DNA of 64,000 nt from Mycolicibacterium doricum. Lineage in GTDB: Bacteria; Actinomycetota; Actinomycetes; Mycobacteriales; Mycobacteriaceae. Location of the stretch: contig NZ_AP022605.1 of NCBI RefSeq assembly GCF_010728155.1, positions 1,240,001-1,304,000 of the forward strand, written 5' to 3'. Positions 62,864 to 64,000 of the stretch are shown here, piece by piece (the stretch's first letter is position 1; every line of letters starts with the position of its first letter). The position numbers and the translations under genes are program-made. The notes beneath the pieces are model-generated. The model searched no databases. It was not told where the DNA came from and was given only the letters and a program-made list of their open reading frames with translations.

Positions 62864-62963
62864 CAACCGTACGAACAAGGGTGCCCACGGCGACGTCAGC
62901 GGCCGGCCCGGTGTCACCGAAGGTAAGCCGTTCACCCACGAACACCACATCCCGGCGACATAA
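62856..62963 (+). pseudogene. Displaced C-terminal tail of the manganese catalase
   Basis: A frame without a start codon reads GTDNRTNKGAHGDVSGRP and later GKPFTHEHHIPAT, then TAA. It follows directly from the catalase with a one-base shift and looks like the usual hydrophilic tail of such enzymes. Reunited with the upstream frame it would give about 299 residues, the family's usual length. Confidence 0.75.
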
Positions 62964-62975
62964 CGCGGGCAGCGA

Positions 62976-63008
62976 AAGCAGCCGGTATCAATACGATGCC
63001 GGCTGCTT
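62976..63008. terminator. Bidirectional terminator between catalase and hemerythrin genes
   Basis: AAGCAGCCGGTAT (62976-62988) pairs with ATGCCGGCTGCTT (62996-63008), 13 pairs with one G-U and a 7-base loop. It lies between two convergent genes and could serve both. Confidence 0.75.
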
Positions 63009-63035
63009 CCGCCGTGCATCAGTGGACGCCGTGGA

Positions 63036-63620
63036 TCAGTGGATCTGCGGGTCCGGCGGGTTCTTCTCGGACCGCCCGCTGGCCGCGTCGCGCAGGTGGT
63101 CGACGATCGCCGCGCCGGCGCCCATCGTCTTCTGCACGAGCGCGCTCGGCGGGGTATCGGGATGCGGCCGGGTCGGCGCCACTTTCTTGGCGTCCTCGAG
63201 CTTCTTCCCCAGTCGCTCACGCTCCTCGCGGCTTACCGCTGCCTCGAACCGCGGCCAGACCACCTCCTGTTCGTAGCGGATGTGCTCGCGGCCTGCCGTG
63301 ACGAACTCCTGCAGCGCATCGTGGTATTCGACCTGCCCGGGTTCGCTGTCGAGCAGTTGTTGCAGCGCTCGCTTGCCCTGCTGTTCCTGTTCCAACCCGC
63401 GGTCGGCGAGTTCATCACCGCCCTCGACCTTTTCGCGCACCATCGGCCAAAAGAACTGCTCCTCGATCGCTTCGTGCTGCGACTCGGCGATGATCAGGTT
63501 CTCCACCATCGTGCCCAGCCCGCTCATTTCCGCGCCGGTGCCCCGTGGGGATCCGTCGAGGACCTGCAGCATGCCGAGCACACTCTTGTGGTCCTGGCGT
63601 AGGAACGCCAATGCCTCCAT
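63036..63620 (-). CDS. Hemerythrin-domain protein, second copy
   Basis: 194 residues from ATG 63620, eight bases after GGAGG (ATG 63635 overlaps that site). HHE-type residues: EALAFLRQDHKSVLGML, IAESQHEAIEEQFFWPMV, EYHDALQEFVTAGREHIRYEQEVVWP. A Pro/charged tail follows. It has a SigF-type promoter just upstream and is convergent with the manganese catalase. Likely role in peroxide or nitric-oxide stress. Confidence 0.88.
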   Translation of the reverse strand: MEALAFLRQDHKSVLGMLQVLDGSPRGTGAEMSGLGTMVENLIIAESQHEAIEEQFFWPMVREKVEGGDELADRGLEQEQQGKRALQQLLDSEPGQVEYHDALQEFVTAGREHIRYEQEVVWPRFEAAVSREERERLGKKLEDAKKVAPTRPHPDTPPSALVQKTMGAGAAIVDHLRDAASGRSEKNPPDPQIH

Positions 63621-63658
63621 GACTGTTACCTCCATATTGTCGCGCTGGCCGCTGTGAC

Positions 63659-63683
63659 GTACCCGGCCAGCGGACGACGAAAC
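63659..63683 (-). promoter_or_regulatory. SigF-type promoter of the second hemerythrin gene
   Basis: Minus-strand reading: GTTT (63683-63680), 15 bases, GGGTAC (63664-63659), 38 bases upstream of ATG 63620. Only the last base of the -10 differs from the SigF consensus. Confidence 0.7.
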
Positions 63684-63733
63684 TGCGCGGCGGATGGCGG
63701 CGTCTAGAGGGGCATGGTCGGTGCCCGCGGCTG

Positions 63734-64000
63734 TCAACGGCGGTCGGGCCCGATGCCGGTTCGGGGCCCTGCAGGAACCAGTGGCAACGCCAACAGCGGT
63801 AGCACCGCCAGCACCGCGAACGCCGCTGGGTATCCGAAGGCACCGATCAGTCCGCCGAAGATCGGGCCCGATGCGGCCGACGCCAGATGCTGGCTGGTGT
63901 TCTGAGCGCCCAGGGCCCGTCCGCTCCAGAACGGCCCCGCGATCTCGGCGATGGCGGTGAACGCCAAACCGTTGTCGCACACCGTCATCACCGAGGCGAC
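63734..64000 (-). CDS. MFS transporter, C-terminal end
   Basis: 89 codons are visible, open to the window edge, so the start lies outside. The residues include GLAFTAIAEIAGPFWSGRALG, QNTSQHLASAASGPIFGGLIGAFGYPAAF and a last helix VLAVLPLLALPLVPAG before the stop: the final two or three helices of a 12-helix MFS carrier. M. tuberculosis has an MFS gene (Rv2994) beyond leuB, which may be the counterpart. Substrate unknown. Confidence 0.8.
   Translation of the reverse strand, partial: VASVMTVCDNGLAFTAIAEIAGPFWSGRALGAQNTSQHLASAASGPIFGGLIGAFGYPAAFAVLAVLPLLALPLVPAGPRTGIGPDRR

Overview
The window is high-GC chromosomal DNA from a mycobacterium, most likely a saprophytic or fast-growing species. From about 9.5 kb onward the gene order follows the Mycobacterium tuberculosis block Rv3044 to Rv2995c in mirror image (fecB, ctaD, serB2, Rv3041c to Rv3034c, the Rv3032-Rv3030 glucan genes, fixA/fixB, Rv3027c/Rv3026c, iscS, mnmA, Rv3015c, ligA, Rv3013, gatCA, pfkA, gatB, lppZ, Rv3005c, cfp6, ilvBNC, serA, leuB). 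The orthology is from memory of gene order and protein sequence; no search was run. No tRNA, rRNA, CRISPR array, prophage or defence locus was seen.

Layout. (1) 1-9.5 kb: a tightly overlapping plus-strand operon with a peptide-type ABC importer, an isochorismatase-fold hydrolase, a metallo-beta-lactamase-fold hydrolase, allantoinase (frameshifted), a scar resembling a hydantoin/allantoin racemase, allantoicase, an unrecognised protein and a 2-oxoglutarate/Fe(II) oxygenase. It reads as a ureide (allantoin-type) uptake and breakdown unit now decaying. (2) 9.5-33.7 kb: iron-siderophore binding lipoprotein, respiratory oxidase subunit I, serine synthesis, a MocR-type regulator with an unusual repeat tail, an IS remnant, a housekeeping run, methylglucose-polysaccharide/glucan genes, ETF, two acyltransferases possibly for ornithine lipids, and sulfur transfer to tRNA. 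(3) 33.7-37 kb: two pseudogenes around a methionine-synthase-like gene. (4) 37-44.3 kb: ligA, then a five-gene minus-strand cluster (spermidine-synthase-like membrane protein, DUF350, DUF4247, DUF2617, DUF4178; Rv2601-Rv2597 in M. tuberculosis) that lies elsewhere in M. tuberculosis, then a hemerythrin and a cysteine-rich metal protein with divergent SigF-type promoters. (5) 44.3-53.9 kb: GatCAB amidotransferase with pfkA, a cutinase pseudogene and lipoproteins. (6) 53.9-60.6 kb: the branched-chain amino acid operon ilvBNC behind a probable leaderless leader peptide and attenuator, then serA and leuB. (7) 60.6-64 kb: a stress group (Csp-type copper protein, manganese catalase, hemerythrin), at least two of its genes with SigF-type promoters, and the end of an MFS transporter.

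Two themes run across the window. First, gene decay: besides the allantoinase, the racemase scar and the IS piece, there are broken copies of a PknH-type sensor-domain lipoprotein, an acyl-CoA ligase, a cutinase and an FAD oxidoreductase, a shortened echA17 and a manganese catalase whose C-terminal tail is out of frame. Second, short tandem duplications (10-24 bp units, 2 to 8 copies) recur at about ten places, some inside genes and in frame. The best candidates for new biology are the regulator's repeat tail, the oxygenase in the ureide operon, the five-gene DUF cluster and the leaderless ilvB attenuator.
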